In this document: in pieces, positions 12,171 through 25,860 of the stretch
Layout: each line of letters begins with the position of its first letter
Position numbering within the stretch: the stretch's first letter is position 1
NCBI GenBank assembly: GCA_013398175.1
Contig: VZRZ01002225.1
Location: 531,283 to 595,282 of the forward strand
DNA length: 64,000 nucleotides
From: Climacteris rufus
Lineage: Eukaryota > Chordata > Aves > Passeriformes > Climacteridae
Direction of reading: 5' to 3'
Notes under the pieces: generated by a model
Told to the model about the DNA's origin: nothing
Seen by the model: only the letters and a program-made list of their open reading frames with translations
The model's database searches: none
Position numbers and translations under genes: made by a program

Positions 12171-15100
12171 GTTCTGTGATTGGAAAGCTCTGCTCTAATT
12201 TGAAGAACACCACAGCGGGGAAATCTGAGATGCATCTCCCCCAGCTGCAGGAACTCAGTTCTGCTCTACACGTGACAAGGAAGCACAACTCCCACTGAAT
12301 TTAACTGCGCTGCATTTTCCATCTCTCTCTGTGATAGGTCAGTTTCCTGACTGATATAAATCAGCCAATTCCATTAAAATCCCTGACAAGCTGGACTGAT
12401 TTACACCAGCTGAATACTTGGTCTGACGTCTTTCCTGTGCTGCAGCAATTTCATGACCAACTTATAATGGCTCTTGGAAACCAATTGCCTTTTTGCCTTC
12501 AGCTTCGAGGCACTATTCCTCTGCCCATGGAGGCAATGGGGTAACAGGTCTTCTTGGAAGGGAAATAGAGGCAATTGTGGCTCAAGTCTGAAAAGAAAGT
12601 CCTGTTCTCCCATGTGGAGTAGAGGAGTTCCTCATCAAAGAGCAAAGGCACTACAAGACTAAACAAATAAACATATGATACCCTACGCTCTCTCTACAGC
12701 TCTGTTTTCTGGTATTCAGATAAGCAAACGGCTGCAAGAAAAGTGAAGCCATCTTTGCCTTTTACAGTTTTCAGCTCCATAAATATAGTGCAGAGCCATT
12801 TGTAATGCACAAGCTGGTTTGGGTAATAAATCATTAATTGACAAAGTAAACAGAGCATTATTATAAGAATGCTGGAAATGTTTTTACTCATGTTCAGCAT
12901 CCTTTGGGAACTTCTTGTACTTTGCTCAAGATTGCATCTCAGGAGGATTTTTTTTATCCCCCCTTAAAAATATTGGAAAAAAACAGTCATTTATTTTGAA
13001 AACTCCAAACACTTTACAGTGTAGCTACCAGAAAGGAGAATGCTGTCCCTTTTCCTTCTTTCTGTTTCTTTCACATAAAGAGCAAACAGCAGTATTAGCA
13101 TCAGAAATGCAACCACAATTAATTCCATCTCTCTGAGCAGAAGTCACTGCCACTGGAAGTGTTTGGCAGGAGCTCACATTCCTTGACATCACATGGGGAT
13201 GAAGGTGGTGCTGAGAGGGCTGCACTGTCAATGTGAATACACAAAGACTGATAACGTGGCACTGACTCCACTTTCAAGACAGCCACTTCTTGCCACGGAA
13301 GTCAGTTTTACATGTAAATGTCAGATATGTTCATCACCAGTCTTCTTTGCATGGTCTGTTACTACTAAAGAAGCAACTTTACACCTGCAACAAAATTAAT
13401 TGTAAGAAAAAGTATTTATGATGTGACCAATACCTGCATGACCATACTCTACAGAAGCATCTTTTACCAGTCATGTCCATCCTGCTCTTTCCTCCAGCAG
13501 TCACCAATGTTTCTGTGCCTGCTGCCCGAGGTACGTGTTTGCAGATATATCATGACACACTAAAGTACACCATGAGCTGTCACTGCTCTTGACACAGCCC
13601 TCATCTCCTGCCAAAAAAAGCTTCTGAGCTATGACATTGAAGGTTATATAGGGAGGCAAGGAAAAACAGAAACTAAATTAAGCCCAGCAGTCTTCCTCAG
13701 AACATGTCACACAATTATAAGGACTATTTTTTATCACAGGACATTCTGTAAGTGAAGGGCTAGAAGAAGAGAGAGGGAAGAGAAGGGAAGCAAGGTTTTG
13801 TTTTTGTGAAATTTGCCTAATCAGTCTCTCTCTTTCAGCTTGCAGAACATTTCTTACAACTGCACTGCAGCATCTGGCTCTAAGTAGGGGTAGTTCACTT
13901 GAAACAAGAACTATAGGTATATTTCAAAGATATAATAGGGTTACAGGAGAGTCAGGGTGGAATGTTTTTTATATACTAAGAAATAAAAATTACATTCTGT
14001 AAAACACCTTTCTCCTTTTATATGGGAATGTGTCAAATATATTTTAAAAAATCCACCTGAAGTTGCTCATATCCTCTTAAAAATCATATTGCATGTTTTT
14101 AATGTGATACTGAACAGATGCAGTCATTTAAAAGTATCTGTCAAAATTTCCTTTGTTGCATGATTTTGAGTGTTTACTTTTTTGAGATAAATTGAACTGC
14201 TTTGATTTAAAGCACTCTACTTTCTGGAGTGGAATTAGTTGCACGAATTGCATGAAAAACATGTTTTTAAAATCAAATTTGGGATTTACAAAAACCTAAT
14301 TAGAAAGCCACCAGTGGAAAAAAAATACACTCCTTTGTTACAATTCATTATGCTGTTATTCTTCCTTTTGTGAAACTTTTAAAAGGTAACTTTTTTATCT
14401 CCAGGGTGAAGGATCAAATCATTACTAGTCCAACTTAAAAATCTATCTCTTTGAAAAATATTTCACTTGCTGTATGGAAATGTCACAAGGAAGCTTAAAA
14501 ACATAAAGCAAAATTTAATTTAACAAAGCAATATCTCTAACTCTGAAACATGCAAATCACACATTAACTTCCAATTTAGCAAAAACTGCTTTTTAATTTT
14601 GCTGTTTCTAATAAAAATTTTGCTTCTGGGATTAGGTTATTAATGCTGAATAAAAAGGAGGAAAAACTAAAATTATGCTGATTTTTGTAGAACCTCACCA
14701 TTTAGGATTATATTCTGTAAAAACTGGAGGACTATACGATATTGTATTGCACCCATACTGCAGTGTGTGACATTTTACATGAAGCTTCAGAAAATCTGGT
14801 AGTTGTACAAGCTTTAGAAATATGTTTAATAAAACTGGAGGGAAGAATCTTGAGAGAACAGAGTTATTATCTATAACATAACCTCCCAATTCTTCATGTT
14901 ATATGTCATCAACCAAAATGTGTATACTATATATACCACCCTATTTACATAGACACAGCATTTTTGTAAACAGCATACTACTTCATAGTTTTCCCCATTC
15001 TCAGGAGATTTCTTGAATACAACTGCTCTTTTTAAAATTTCTTTTATTATTTTGCTTTCTTACAAATACTTGCATATTGTGGAGAAACATTAATGTAATT

Positions 15101-18100
15101 AACTGCATTATTATCGCCTTTTACCAGAGGCCAAAATCTATAGGCCTATTTAATTGTTTAAAAATTGCTTAGTTGCTTAGATTTTTGAGGAGGGTGTACC
15201 CAAACTAGTACCTGAAACCATATTAATTTAATCATCACCGTGAAGGCAAACCAGGTGAGGTTGTGTTTCCAGGTTTTGCAAAGAGCTGAGTACATGGTAA
15301 AGAAAAGCAGAACTAAGAGAACTTTTCCATGCAAGCACTAGTCTCTGAAACACTTTAAAAGTGCAGGGATCCCCAGCCTGTGTTCCTCATGCTGTAAAAA
15401 TATAACAAATTTGTCTCATTCTTTAGTGATATCTGCTTCACCAGCACATAATACTACCAGATAAGGTTTGTTTAATTTTAATACAGTTAACCTCACAACA
15501 GAGAATAAAAGAGGAAATCCAAATCTCTAAAAAACATTAAAAGAAAGGCAAAACCCATGGAAACAACAGTTGTGTATCACTAGACCTGTTAAATCATATT
15601 TAGTCTGAACTACTGTCGCCACACTCTGTCTCATAACCTCCTCCTCAAATACCATGGATGCTTTTCTCTGATGCTTTAGATAGACACAACAGAAGCGTGG
15701 CACAGCAGATTAAAATCAGTCTATAGAGAAAAAGTACAACCTAAAAAACATTTTAGAGTTGCTACTTTAGTGCTAACAAGGGGAAATATCTAAGCAGTAT
15801 TCACATGAAGCTTGTAAACTGTGGTGCCTGCTCCTCTGTGGAAACAGCCAACACATGGCACTGTTGGCAGTGGATCTGCACAAAGAGTTAATGCAGGAGG
15901 CTTCTTTAAAGATAACAGACTTTAAAATTGTGTGCTATCAGTTCTTTGTACTCAGAATCAATATAGCAGGAGCCTAAGAGGTAAAGTCCATTTTCACAAA
16001 CAACTGAAGTGTTCAAGGGCAGTTCACCATTCCATTAAAAAAATCACCCAGCGAGTTACCTATACAGTATTGGCACCTATACCACACATATACAATTACA
16101 GAAAGCAATTACAGAAGGACCTCCATTATTTCTTCCTGTGTTAAAAAATGAAAACTGTTTCAATAAGAATTTCCTAAACAGGGCTTCCCATCCATCTCTT
16201 GCTTAAAGACATTTAACAAATACTCCAAAGAACAACCTGATTATCAAATCTCTGCAGGGAGCCAGGGCCATCCACTCAGACACCACCTGGAGCCCAGGCT
16301 CTGTTCACTAGGATATATCACTGCCATGGAGCCATGCTATCAAAATGTCTCATCTGACTTACCTTTCACAGGTGTTTTCTTTGAGATTGTTAAAGAGGGT
16401 ATCATTTATTTCCCTTCAAAACCACCACAAGCCAGGGAAGAGCTACTAGAATGCTTTCTTTTCCTGTAAAAATGAAAAATAAAAAATTGGGATTACTGTT
16501 AGTACAGAAACAGTTCCACTACATTGGACTCCTAAAATAGGAAGTAGCTGCAGCTGGCCTGCTTCTCTCTCTCAGTTTGTCCCTGAACCAGAACCACTGT
16601 AACCAGGAGCAGTAGTATGGCATTCAACCTTGTTGCACAGGTGCTGAGCGCTGCTCAGCTGTGCTGTGCAAAGGGCTCACCAGAAAATTGCCTGAAAAAC
16701 ATAGAAAGAACAATACACAAACTCCACCACTCAGACCTGCCAGCTCACAAGCACCCGCAACTTTGCAGATGTTTGAGCAGATCAGCAGTGTTGGGAAAGA
16801 GGAGTTTTGTGGATACTTAGAAGCTTCTCTAAATCTGATGAAACTGTTAAGACTGAACCTTCCCTCTCCTGACTTTTAAAGAAAGCCTGGGCTAAGAAGA
16901 TGCTCTATGCTTGCCAGGTCACAGGAAAGCTTTTAGACCTCAATCTCTGGAGTTGCTTTGAAGTTGTAACATTTTATCAGAGTACCTTACTGAGAGAAAG
17001 CACCCTTGGTGCACCAACCAAGGAACACAGCAACTCACTACAATAGAGAAAACACTGTTTTGCTCCTTGTATGAAAATTGAGAGAACTTGGAAGAGAGAT
17101 GAGCAGACTTTGTTGCTCAGTCAGCTAACAGAAAATAGAATTTCTGGAATCAGCATTCAGCACTTACAGGAACATAACAATACAAAACAACGACAAAGAC
17201 ATTCAAGTTATTGTACAACAGTAAAAATAATTGTGGAAAGTACAAGATTGGTTAACATTTGGCAACAGTAAATTAATGTTATTGTTTTAATTAGTTTCCT
17301 TTTCAGTTCATGAGTTGACTTCATAACGATATTAACTCTGTTTTGATAGACAAAAATGCTCACAAACGTTTACATTCTGTAAAAGCAACATAAAATTAAA
17401 AGTCTTTTCTCTTAAAAAAAGATGGGTTTATTCAACTAGCTATAAACCAGAATATTAGTTTAAAAATAACCTAGGAAATTATGTCTTTCTGAATTGTGAT
17501 TTTGCCAACACAAAGAAATAGCTCATATATTTATCTATCATTACAGCCTGGTTATGGGAACTAGAAAAAGGAATGCAATGATAGGAACATTAACCTTTTA
17601 CAATGGTTGAGCTATAAGCCATTCTTGTTCCAAGACTCCAGTTGCAAAATAGGCCTTTTTATGATAGTTTAAAATGTCTTTTCTGATAGCAGTGTTTATA
17701 GAATTAGCTTGAGATGACATCTTCTTTTCTATTTCTCAGGGCCCTAGTAAAGCAGGGGAAAGAATGCACAGGGAAAACTAGACAGGAGCAAACTCCATGA
17801 CTATCAGAGGAATGAGTCGCCCAGACATTTGGTAAAGATTTCCACTGAGGAAGTCAGCACTCCCTGCCATCTCCTTTCTAAACCCAAACACTCACTGCAG
17901 AGCACAGTGGTTCCCCACTCCTTGGGGCAGGTAGGAGCTTGGATATTTTTCCATCCCACTTCCCACTGCACTTCCCCCATTTGGCTCTTCATGAACCTTG
18001 CCCTTCACAAATTTACATCACTTCCTCCTTTCCATACTTACTAAAAATTGCATAGCACTGAAGTGCAGAGTAGTGCATTCAGGACTCGGAAATGTGTTCA

Positions 18101-19066
18101 AACTATTTGAACACTGAAAAGTACTTTAGTAACATTTGAATCAGAAACATTTTCAGAAGATTGTTTTATCAATAAAACTGTTCATCGTGATCAATATGAA
18201 TTTGTAAAATTTTTTGATCTTTTTTAAGCAGATGTTGTAGGGCTGATATGGGTCAATGTTTACGAAAATTTTGCAGGGAAAGGGAATGACATTACTGGTA
18301 TAGCTAAGGTTTGGTAAAGTAATTTTAAAAAGGTAATAAATGAAAAAGATATCTGTTCTAAGAACTTTATTTCAGGCTAAATCTCAATATTAATATGTGT
18401 CGTTCTATATTTACGTGCAAAAATATGTGAGAATCAGGCTTTGAGTCACTAAAGATTTTTCTTCCCCTCCAAGATTATTGGGCTGCAGCAAAATATCTTT
18501 ATAAATTGCAACAGTCATTGTTGAACTAACAGTACTTCATCTCCAAGAGGCTGAGTTGTGCCCATGTCAGGAGAAAAAAATCCCTACTTATTGCAATGGG
18601 AAATGAAGTAAGTTATTTGCCATTAAACAAAAGAAATTATATTGGTTATGCCAATAAAAATAATTCTTTTCATGTATGATAATTTTCATTCAGAAAAGTA
18701 AAGCAAACAAATCACAGGACATATATTTTTTTCACATGTAGACAGGTCTCATGACTGGACTTACTTATGAATGCACATGTGAGATTAACTGCAAAAGTTT
18801 TCCTTCTTTAACACTTCTCAGTCATAGGTCTTAGCTGAGAAAACTTGACTTCTGTACAAAGCTAGATAGAATTCCTCTATCTAGCACAAGAGACAACAAA
18901 ATTAAATGCTGCTTTTCAAATTAGCTATGCAGCATTACTAGCAAAAAAGAAAGAAAAAAACCCCTCATTTTTATTCCTGAGGACAGAACTACTTCTTTAC
19001 AAAGTTACCAACACGAGGTTTTAACAAAGGAGAGAAGATATGACACTTGCATTTGTTTTGTTTCAG

Positions 19067-19081
19067 AGCAGTGATGCAGTG
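19067..19081 (+). other. Microexon-like signal, 15 nt, unassigned
   Basis: A 15-nt segment (AGCAGTGATGCAGTG) lies between a long pyrimidine tract ending in TTTCAG (acceptor AG at 19065-19066) and a consensus donor GTGAGT beginning at 19082. In frame it would encode Ser-Ser-Asp-Ala-Val and leave phase unchanged. In-frame microexons of 3-27 nt are common in vertebrate neuronal genes. No flanking exon on the plus strand is recognisable, so this may be a chance pairing of splice-like sequences. Confidence 0.12.
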
Positions 19082-21306
19082 GTGAGTTAAAATCCCCAGT
19101 CATACCCACTTGCTGAGTATTAGTTGGATTCACGGAGTTATTTCACCACACATGGACTAAATTCCTTAGGAGGAAGCTGAACATGGTTCCAGATGTGCAC
19201 CAAATGTACTCCAGCTCCTTCCAGGGACACAGGGCCTGGAGGAGATTTGGCCTGCGAACAGCTTCAAATGAAGCTGAGCTGGTTTCTGCACACAATTTTA
19301 AGATGTTCTTCATTCTAACAAATCTAAACTTTTATACAAAACAGCACCAACACTGAAAGATTTTACCTCAGGATCAAGCCTTTAACAGGATCACCTTGAT
19401 TAGAGACAGCAACTGAGCTCTGTGGACACATATTACTGACAATCATAAACTCCTACCTTACAAAATGGTGTCATAAAAAACAAATCATGGGGTTTATATA
19501 TAGCACAGTACCTAATATTCTAGGGCTAATTTACTGTACTCAGGGTTGCTAATTTGGAGCAGGGATAGATGTTTACAATTCCAGAAAAAATACACTATAT
19601 CTTGGATTATGACATTAATTTTTTGTCCTAGATAAGCTAGCCAAGAAATGCCAAGCAGAAACACAAAATCCCTTTAAATGTCACCATGTTTTCACTGGTA
19701 ATAGCTCAAATAAGTTGCATTTAGAAACATGAATTATAAAATCATGTTCTACTTTTACACACCCCAAGGTCTCTGGTCCTCTTCCTGGATTCAGCTGGCA
19801 CGGCTTGGAATTTCTCACAGAAAGTCAGCCTTTGAAATAAACCACATCTCAAATATTTCTTGATTTTTGGCATCAAGGAGCATCTTTTTTGGTACTGTAT
19901 CAAATTTTACCAGGGGACATTTGACTAGTTACTGGTATTTTACCTAATTTGTATATCAAGATTCATGTTTGATCTGGATTGAAAGTGTGTCTACACTCCC
20001 AATATGACTCTAAAAAACATTCACCAAGTTGAGTATTTTTAACCTGTCAAGCAATTCAAGACAAAACTTGCCCAGGAGCCCAGATGATTTCTGCCTGTCA
20101 GCCTTTTAAACACATCCTGAGATAAAAATGCACTAAAATTATTGAACATAATACCAATACACATTAACAGAGTGTTAAACATTGTTATGTCTGAAGTTTT
20201 TCCTCCATACAAATTTGTGTGAACAAATTTAAAAAGAAAAACTCAACCACTTTAATATAATGAATGTTTCTTCATAGGGCCACACTGACACAGAACAGTC
20301 ATGTAAGACTATTTATCATCTGGTTTATGCATGCTGGAAAGTACTGCAGCATTAACAAAGCATGAAACTACACAAAACAAAGCAAACTGCACATCAGAAT
20401 CTTTTCTGCTGGTTGGTTTTGGCCATAGCTATGCCTTAAGCCTTGTAAAAGGGAAGAAAGTCTGCTATATTCTTCAACTGGGGCTGTTTACTGTGGCAGC
20501 AATATTTTTTGAGTATAGTTCTGACTCCATGTCTATTCTGTAGAGATTTATGTTTTCAGTTCTCAGTTGTTTCCTATCTCATTAATGAAATAATATGGGA
20601 TGTTTCTATTATGTAAAATTATAGATATAACATGTAGATATTAAATCCAAATGATCAGACATTTAAACTGTTTAAGAAAATGCTAGCTTTCAGGATCAAG
20701 GTCTTTGGGTTTATCATTGTATTTTAACCTTAACAAACTCAGTCCTTCCAGGACAGTTATGGTCCTGACCAGTACAGTTCTGGTGGTCAGCAGCATTGAG
20801 AAATCTTAGACAAGCTGAAGATCTCATATATTTTTTTCCCCTCTATCAGTGGCATTTCAGTCCCTGTTTTCAGGTATAAATTTTGGCCCCATGAGATACT
20901 AGTTGACTCACAAGGAAAAATATGGCTCTTAAATACATAATGAGAAATTAAATAACTCGAGCCCCTTTTTTGTTGGTTCTTATATTCATCTTTTTCTTGA
21001 TGGCTGGACCTTTTCAGTGGAATGTATCCTGCTGTGGAATATGAACTACCTAATGATTTTTGTTTTCCCTGCATTCATCATTGCATGCAGAAATGAATGA
21101 CATTCATATTGAAGTCTGTTAGTAGTAGCAAAACTGAAAATTCATTTGGTGGTGTGTGATTCTTTTCTTACTAGGTGGGATGAAAAGAACTCTGCAGTTG
21201 CTGGAAATCTGCATTTAAATATTTCAAACAAAGTACTGTGTTGATTTTAGGCCTAGAAAAAAACAGTTGCAATCAGCTAAAATGTTCTTAATAGACCACA
21301 AAGTAT

Positions 21307-21339
21307 ATTTTGTCAACCATAACATCGGTTTGACAAAAT
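21307..21339. repeat. Short inverted repeat (hairpin)
   Basis: Left arm ATTTTGTCAACC (21307-21318) pairs with right arm GGTTTGACAAAAT (21327-21339) across an 8-nt loop, with one bulged base. The stem is about 12 bp. It is too small for a microRNA precursor unless flanking pairing extends it, which I do not see. Its role is unknown. Confidence 0.6.
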
Positions 21340-21677
21340 GTTTAGCAGTATCTTGGATTTAATCACACTTTATATATTATGCAGAATAGACGTGTTCAAA
21401 GACATTGGAAATCACATTGTAACTTGATCTATAAAGTTATCATTTAGGGTATTCTGACAGCGAAATCAGACTTGCTCTTAGTTTTGACAACATTTAATTG
21501 GAGTAATTTTTAAAAAAGTCAGTCCCTTTTCACACCTATGGCAAAGAAAAGCTGTGCTGAAAGAAAGTAACCCACTTCCAAGCATAAATAAACAACCAAC
21601 CTGGGCTCTTCTTCCCATGGTTCTAAATAAAGGATGTTATAGTCTTACAAGATGCTGCTGTGTGAGCCAGCAGCTGA

Positions 21678-21707
21678 AAATAGTAAAGAGAATACTCTTT
21701 ACTATTT
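21678..21707. repeat. Perfect 13-bp inverted repeat with 4-nt loop
   Basis: AAATAGTAAAGAG (21678-21690) is followed by AATA and then its exact reverse complement CTCTTTACTATTT (21695-21707). Two more base pairs form beyond a single bulged A. A third, direct copy of part of the arm (CTGAAATAGTA, 21712-21722) follows at once. This pattern could come from template switching during replication or from a very short decayed palindromic element. It shows no terminator context, because this is eukaryotic DNA. Confidence 0.7.
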
Positions 21708-24032
21708 CACACTGAAATAGTAGTTAAGGATAGCTACCATCCATTATACAAGCAGGCAGGCAAATGGAAACTTCCTGGTGCTAAATCTTTCCCCAGTGAA
21801 ACTCTAAAAGCAAACCCAGTCTCATAACCAGTGCCAGTCCTGGTGACAGCTGCTTGGCCAAGGCTCTTGTTGTCCTGCTAAAGTCAAAGTCAGCTTTATA
21901 AATTTGGTTTACAATGTATGGAGCTAAACTGCTGGTTCCCATCCCCTCAGAGTGCTACCTCATCACACAGCCCATGACACAGTCTCACCTTTCCTAGAGG
22001 GCTGTTTCTAAAGTTAGTTGTCAAGTTATTTTATAGGCAGAACAGACGTATAATCTGTCTGATGACCTGAGGTGAAGCAGGCAGAAAACAAAGTTTTAAT
22101 CAGCTAGAATGTATCTCTGTTCTGTTTTGCTGTTTGCAGTAAATTTGTTGCTTCCAGTTTGAGCTCAAGGCTTCAGGCAAATAAAATAATTATATTATTT
22201 AATATATATAATTATGTATTTTTCTAATTTAAAGAACATCAAAACATATTTTTTACTGCCTTCAACACCATCTTCCTTATAGTTCAAGGATGATTATACT
22301 TATGCCTTAGACACTGAGAGACAAAAACAGACAAGAAAAGGAGCAACAGTCAAGCAAACCCAAACCTTTAATTTCTCTGTGTCTACAGACTTTAAAAGTA
22401 CAGCGGGAAAAAAATGGTCATAGGGTCTGAGCCAAGTTAAAACATTGTAATACAAATTTTTGTGGAGATTTCTGACATGTCCAAATTAAAATTTAAAAAG
22501 CAGGGCATATTTAAAATCTTCATCAGGCAAAATGGTAGTTATGTCTGAAGTTATACTAAAAGGATTTGATGTGCAGTGTCAGTGGATTGGTCAGTACAAC
22601 CACAGACTTGGTAAGGCAGAAGGCTTAGCAGGATTGTCTCACCACATCAAACATCAAATAAAATGAAGTTAGGTAGTATATGCACCTGCCAGACTAATCC
22701 AATATCTATGAAATTGATGAATTTGGCATAATTTCATCTTGATATTTGCATCATAATGCTTATCCAGAAAACCTACTGAAAGAATGCTGCTTTCGACAGT
22801 GCAGGTTGCACAACACTTGTGGCATGAGGATGGCTGGCTCTTTCCATACCAGTCTTTTTGAAAAAAACCTTGATCTCTTCCAGACTATCCCATGTGGTTC
22901 TCCTGATGTTACAACACATGCAAAGAGAATATTTTTGAAACCCAGGTTCCTGGGTTTGCTCTCTGTAGGCTCCCCCACAGTAACACCCAGCACACTCCAG
23001 ATGCTTGATTGCTTAATCACCTGCTACTAAAGAAGTAGCAAGCACTCCTCCCCATCAGTTTAATGGCACAAACCCCAAAACTCTTGGTGTTTAGACCTGT
23101 CCATAACAAATTCAGACACAGATCAACACGTTTTTGTTTCTCCTCATTATACGCAGAGCAAAGTCACTTGCAGAACTGAAGTCTAGATCCAAGTGTATCC
23201 CATAAACAACCCAAACAAAACAAAGTTCAAGAATGTTTGGACTCCGGATTTTGCATAGGATGTTCTCAGAGAAGTAACCATTGCTCAAAATCACAGAAAT
23301 GTAAATTTCATCAGATAAAGTGGTTTTCCCATTCAACACACAGAAAAGGCCTGGAGGAACAAAACAAAAGCTTAATAAAGAGCATAAAGAAAATTAACAG
23401 GAATTCCTCTAGGCTGAATGCTAGCATACAGCCAAAACTATTGAAATGCCCGGAACCCAGGCAGTGCCTAACTAGTTCACAAATTCATTCAGGGTAGGCA
23501 GAGGGGGAAATGTGGTCAGACGCTTCTGTCAGTTTGAAGAATATCTGTGGGACTTTGACACACAAGATGAATGTTCTCATTCAAATGCACCACTACTTAT
23601 TCAACTTACTTCCCCTGAATGTCTTGACTTCAACTGCCTGAAAGATTGAAATATTTTGTCCCACAAGCATTTCTGGTTTAATGATTTATTTGTATTCTGT
23701 CTTGACCCCTTCTCAAAGAAAAATTCCCGATTCGAGCATCCACATCTACAAGCAAAACAGGCTGTCAGAGCATGCTTTCCTCAGAGTCCTTGCCATCAGG
23801 TGCTGCTCCATGTCACCAGGTTGGTTTGTGTTGTTCATAGGGGTGTTAAAGCTCTTTGGGGGAGTTCTGAGCTGTGGCATTTTTTGAATGGCAACCCAAG
23901 CAAAACTTCCGCTAGGCTGTCTCTCTTCTTTGCTTTTAGCTGTTAAACATCCAAGATATTTAAAAAGATCCTGAGTGTTTTCTTAACATGAATGTGTAAT
24001 TCACTGTTTTTTACTGACATGAAGACAGTGGA

Positions 24033-24080
24033 ATATAGAAAGAAACAGAAAGAAATACATAGAAAGGTATAGAAAGAAAC
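24033..24080. repeat. AGAAA-type purine-rich low-complexity tract
   Basis: An irregular run of AGAAA units broken by CATA and GTAT spacers. It is a decayed simple repeat with no coding meaning. Confidence 0.6.
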
Positions 24081-24749
24081 ATTTCTAATAAATGACATCT
24101 CATGATAAGACTAAGCCCCTAACTTTTTAGGGATATAAAATATTTATATTCTAACCTAGCAGCAATTTTACTAACTCATGGCTCTGAAAAATGGCAATTC
24201 ATGTCCGTTTTGCAATACATCCTTCTCTTAGTAAGGACAGTCCTGCACAGATCTAGACTCAAAACTCATTTTTAAGTAACTGTCACGTCCCAGACCACTG
24301 AATTCACTTGGAAAGATAGATTGACAGACCAAGTTATACCATTAATCTGCCACACACTTTTGCAGAGAGCATTACACAGCCAGTGATGGGACAGAAAACA
24401 AGCTCCCTGGCTTAACTTAGCCATGGAGTTAGGCTTGGCACTGTACAGCAAACCCTCTGTTTTTAATCTCCACAGAGGAAAGCTGACACCATCTTTCACA
24501 TGGGCTCAGTGTTGTGAGACTTCTCTTTTTATAAATGCCCAGAGTCACTTCAGGGTTGGTGCTAAATAAAGCAGGCAGCAAAAATGTAAACTACCAGCTG
24601 ATGTTTTGTTTGGTCCATATAGCCACCAGGAAAAGTGAAATATTTTAGGATCCCCAGAGTACAAGTGGAAAAGAGTCTGCAGTATAGCTCTGTCTTATTT
24701 TGGCTATGCAATAAAAAGAAACATTAACCATTCTCAGAGTGCACATCAG

Positions 24750-24801
24750 CACTCCTCAGCCAGTAGCTGTGTGACCTGGCATCAATGTGCTCTCTGAACT
24801 C
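24750..24801 (+). mobile_element. MIR: Possible MIR (CORE-SINE) core relic
   Basis: The segment contains 'agtagctgtgtgacct' (24762-24777), which closely resembles the conserved core of MIR SINEs, the part around 'tagctgtgtgacc'. It is preceded by a 'cactc' segment and followed by 'ctctctgaactca', in the order seen in MIR. Ancient MIR copies occur at low density in bird genomes. The match is short and made by eye against remembered family structure. Confidence 0.3.
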
Positions 24802-25504
24802 ATTATGACGTTCAGAATTTTCCAGGGAACTGAGAGAACAGGAAAAGCTCAGCTGACTTATCATTCCATTTGCTGAGGAAAGCCACTAGCTGTACCTATT
24901 TGCTGCAATTCCTGACTGAACTTTAGAAAGAAATATTACAGTCAAACACTTTCTAGCTTTGCTTGTAAAGATAAAGTGTGTGGGATAAAAAAATCCCCTC
25001 CCTTTCCATATCACGTAGTAGCTACTGCAAACCTGAAGCTCCAAGTGGCTATTATGATCCTACCATGCAGTTTCAAATCTTTCAGTTCTAGTGGCCTCCT
25101 TGCACTCTGGTTTCATTACTTCAAATTTCCAGTCCAACAAACAGGGTCAAACCCTCCTGTCATTTCCAGTGACATTAGTCTGCAGTTACTTTATAGATTT
25201 CCTTGATGTTCTGACAAGCTCCAACCATGTTGACCATGAAGAAAAAACTCCCTCCTGTAAATGATGTGAAAACATAAGTCACAGAGGAATAGAGGATTAA
25301 TTCCAGGTTCTGGTGAGCTCAATGGGAGTTCTGTTGCTGGTTTCAACAAAAACAGGATTTGGTCCCCACATACTGAGTAAGCTCAGCAAAGTCAGGATAT
25401 ATCCATTTGGCAGGAGAACGAATCAGCTTCTGCTTCCAGCTACTGCTGCGCAAGTCCTTTTATTTCAATGTTATCACACACTCCTTAATTCATTTTCAGG
25501 AGGT

Positions 25505-25510
25505 CTCCTA
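25505..25510. repeat. 5' target-site duplication of LTR A
   Basis: The hexamer CTCCTA lies directly before the TG that opens LTR A and recurs exactly at 25861-25866 after the LTR end. A 6-bp duplication is typical of class II (ERVK/alpharetrovirus-like) integrases. Confidence 0.85.
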
Positions 25511-25860
25511 TGTTGCCCATTTTTACTGTTAAGGATAGCTAGCTGTGCTAGATAGCTTTCAAGGACGAGAATTCTGTAAACATAGCTATGTTGTTGTAAA
25601 ATTATCTTGTTTTACATTCCTTTCCCATGAACACAAATCCTTTGATGGACATTTCTTTTAACCACTGTAGTTAAAGACGGAAGTGTTAATTTTCTCCAAT
25701 GAACTGTGATTTTAAAAGTGTATATAAGAATTAAAAGAAGGTGGGTTCGCCCCCTTCCGCCCTTTGCTCTGAACACGAACACTGACTCGGTCTTCTCTAT
25801 TCTGCGTCTCCTTACATCCGCGGCTGATAAGCGGCAGATAAGCCGTAATAAGCAGTAATA
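25511..25860 (+). mobile_element. Solo LTR of an endogenous retrovirus, copy A
   Basis: A 350-bp solitary LTR that starts TGTTGCCC and ends GTAATA, bounded by the exact 6-bp repeat CTCCTA. The opposite-strand element at 48775-49124 matches it throughout, most closely in the centre around the TATA box, with more divergence near both ends. By eye the two are roughly four-fifths identical. U3 appears to run to a TATATAA at 25721. A CpG-rich R/U5-like part follows (about 25745-25845), much richer in CpG than the surrounding DNA. No internal retroviral sequence, primer-binding site or second LTR adjoins it, so the provirus was probably lost by LTR-LTR recombination. The 6-bp duplication suggests a class II (ERVK-like) element; I cannot name the family. 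Confidence 0.85.
25721..25735 (+). promoter_or_regulatory. TATA box and ATTAAA motif of LTR A
   Basis: TATATAAGAA begins at 25721 and is followed within a few bases by ATTAAA, a weak polyadenylation-signal hexamer. The same arrangement is kept in LTR B, which supports it as a functional core of the ancestral LTR promoter. Transcription would start about 25-30 bases downstream and run to the right. Activity today is unknown. Confidence 0.6.

Larger units (their letters stand above)
10644..25504. other. Unique AT-rich non-coding DNA, no gene supported
   Basis: Nearly 15 kb without a recognisable gene. The features listed separately inside it are a pentanucleotide repeat, a microexon-like signal, two short hairpins, an AGAAA-type low-complexity tract and a MIR-like core. 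Open frames of 60-96 codons occur at the density expected by chance. The acceptor-like site at about 17740 followed by a GT near 17832 has stops in all three frames. The region 22746-23030 is open on both strands at once but matches nothing I recognise. Confidence 0.55.

Noticed and set aside
17741..17831. Exon-like segment after a strong acceptor (TTTCTATTTCTCAG)
   Set aside because: Stops in all three frames before the GT donor.
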